From Bacteroidia bacterium (lineage in GTDB: Bacteria > Bacteroidota > Bacteroidia > UKL13-3): a DNA stretch of 25,179 bases. Positions 24,756 to 25,179 of the stretch are shown here, in pieces. The stretch covers positions 1-25,179 of the forward strand of contig JACFNJ010000007.1 of assembly GCA_019454865.1 (NCBI GenBank). Reading direction: 5' to 3'. How positions within the stretch are numbered: position 1 is the first letter of the stretch; the number at the start of each line of letters is the position of its first letter. The position numbers and the translations under genes were made by a program. The notes under the pieces were generated by a model. The model had not been told where the DNA came from, ran no database searches, and worked only from the letters and a program-made list of their open reading frames with translations.

Positions 24756-25179
24756 TTACGGTTTGCGAATATACATAACATTTGCACGCAATGTCAATTC
24801 ATGAAGTGCCTTATCGGGTGTGTTAGTAATTACAAAAATTTGTTTTTCAACTTTTCCTAAATCATATCCTGCATCGTATGTAACTTTTATTGCAGCTTTT
24901 TTACCTTTTTTAATTGCCTGATTTGGGTTGTATTCTATTTTAGTACATCCGCAACTGCCGTAAGCCTTACGAATATACATTGGTGTTTTTCCTTTATTGG
25001 ATATGTAAAATGTAGCTGTAGCAGTACCTTTTACTTGTACAGTATCTATTATTACCTCGGGTGTAATGGCTACAAAAACCGGTGGTTTAGCTTTCTCTTT
25101 AGGAGTCATTAAATCAAAATTTTCAACAATGTTTGCTCTGACTAAAAACTTCTTAACCGGATCTATTGTGTCGTTGGTA
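24756..25179 (-). CDS. DUF1573 domain protein, 5' end missing
   Basis: The frame is open to the right window edge, so the N terminus is missing; 141 codons (ending in the stop) are visible. The domain of about 100 residues carries the DUF1573 signature GSCGCT (in YGSCGCTKIEYNP), preceded by ATFYISNKGKTPM and followed by beta strands (AAIKVTYDAG, KQIFVITN, LTLRANVMY). It is an Ig-like/ASH-type fold of uncertain role, usually exported in Bacteroidota. The residues before it, ending in FLVRANIVENFD, resemble the end of this same domain (ELTLRANVMY), so at least two tandem copies are likely. An internal ATG at 25109 is in frame but is not the true start. Confidence 0.8.
   Translation of the reverse strand, partial: TNDTIDPVKKFLVRANIVENFDLMTPKEKAKPPVFVAITPEVIIDTVQVKGTATATFYISNKGKTPMYIRKAYGSCGCTKIEYNPNQAIKKGKKAAIKVTYDAGYDLGKVEKQIFVITNTPDKALHELTLRANVMYIRKP

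Overview
The window looks like chromosomal DNA of a low-G+C member of the Bacteroidota. The evidence is a type IX secretion (T9SS) and gliding gene set (gldJ, two porP/sprF-like genes, porU, porV), secreted proteins with T9SS-style modules, the Bacteroidota-only family DUF4783, A/T-rich leaders without Shine-Dalgarno sequences, and promoter-like TAnnTTTG elements. I cannot place it to genus. I see no rRNA, tRNA, CRISPR array, insertion sequence or prophage, and no gene-free stretch above about 200 bases.

Left part (1-3499): an incomplete secreted M43 metalloprotease with a PKD domain runs off the left edge. It is followed by a YfcE-type phosphoesterase, a divergent rhomboid protease and a small predicted outer-membrane beta-barrel protein. 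Centre-left (3620-9242) is a run of plus-strand housekeeping genes: serC, serA and a DUF1015 gene (serine synthesis), then mazG and a beta-CASP metallo-beta-lactamase nuclease two bases apart. Converging on this run are gpmI and an overlapping small lipoprotein gene (9245-11301, minus strand).

Centre (11381-13839): a minus-strand T9SS cargo protein with a C-terminal sorting domain and a strong intrinsic terminator, then a plus-strand pair (DUF4783 gene and nadC) that ends at a long bidirectional terminator shared with gldJ.

Right-centre (13858-23241) is the main block of interest. gldJ and two tandem porP/sprF paralogues lie on the minus strand, divergent from porU-porV-ispF on the plus strand. 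The products fit together: PorU is the cell-surface sortase that removes C-terminal sorting domains, PorV is the outer-membrane protein that delivers substrates to it, GldJ is the lipoprotein that stabilises the gliding/secretion ring, and PorP/SprF proteins are outer-membrane partners of the apparatus or its adhesins. The cargo gene at 11432-12325 and the M43 protease are plausible clients. gldJ, one porP/sprF gene and the cargo gene share the same perfect -7-like motif about 22-27 bases before their start codons, which suggests common expression.

Right edge (23270-25179): a Do/DegQ-type periplasmic serine protease and an incomplete DUF1573 protein, both on the minus strand and possibly one transcript.

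I did not find a wholly new system. The least explained items are the DUF1015 protein in the serine operon, whose key motif resembles ParB/sulfiredoxin-fold enzymes including free serine kinases, and the tandem porP/sprF pair placed inside the gldJ-porU junction.
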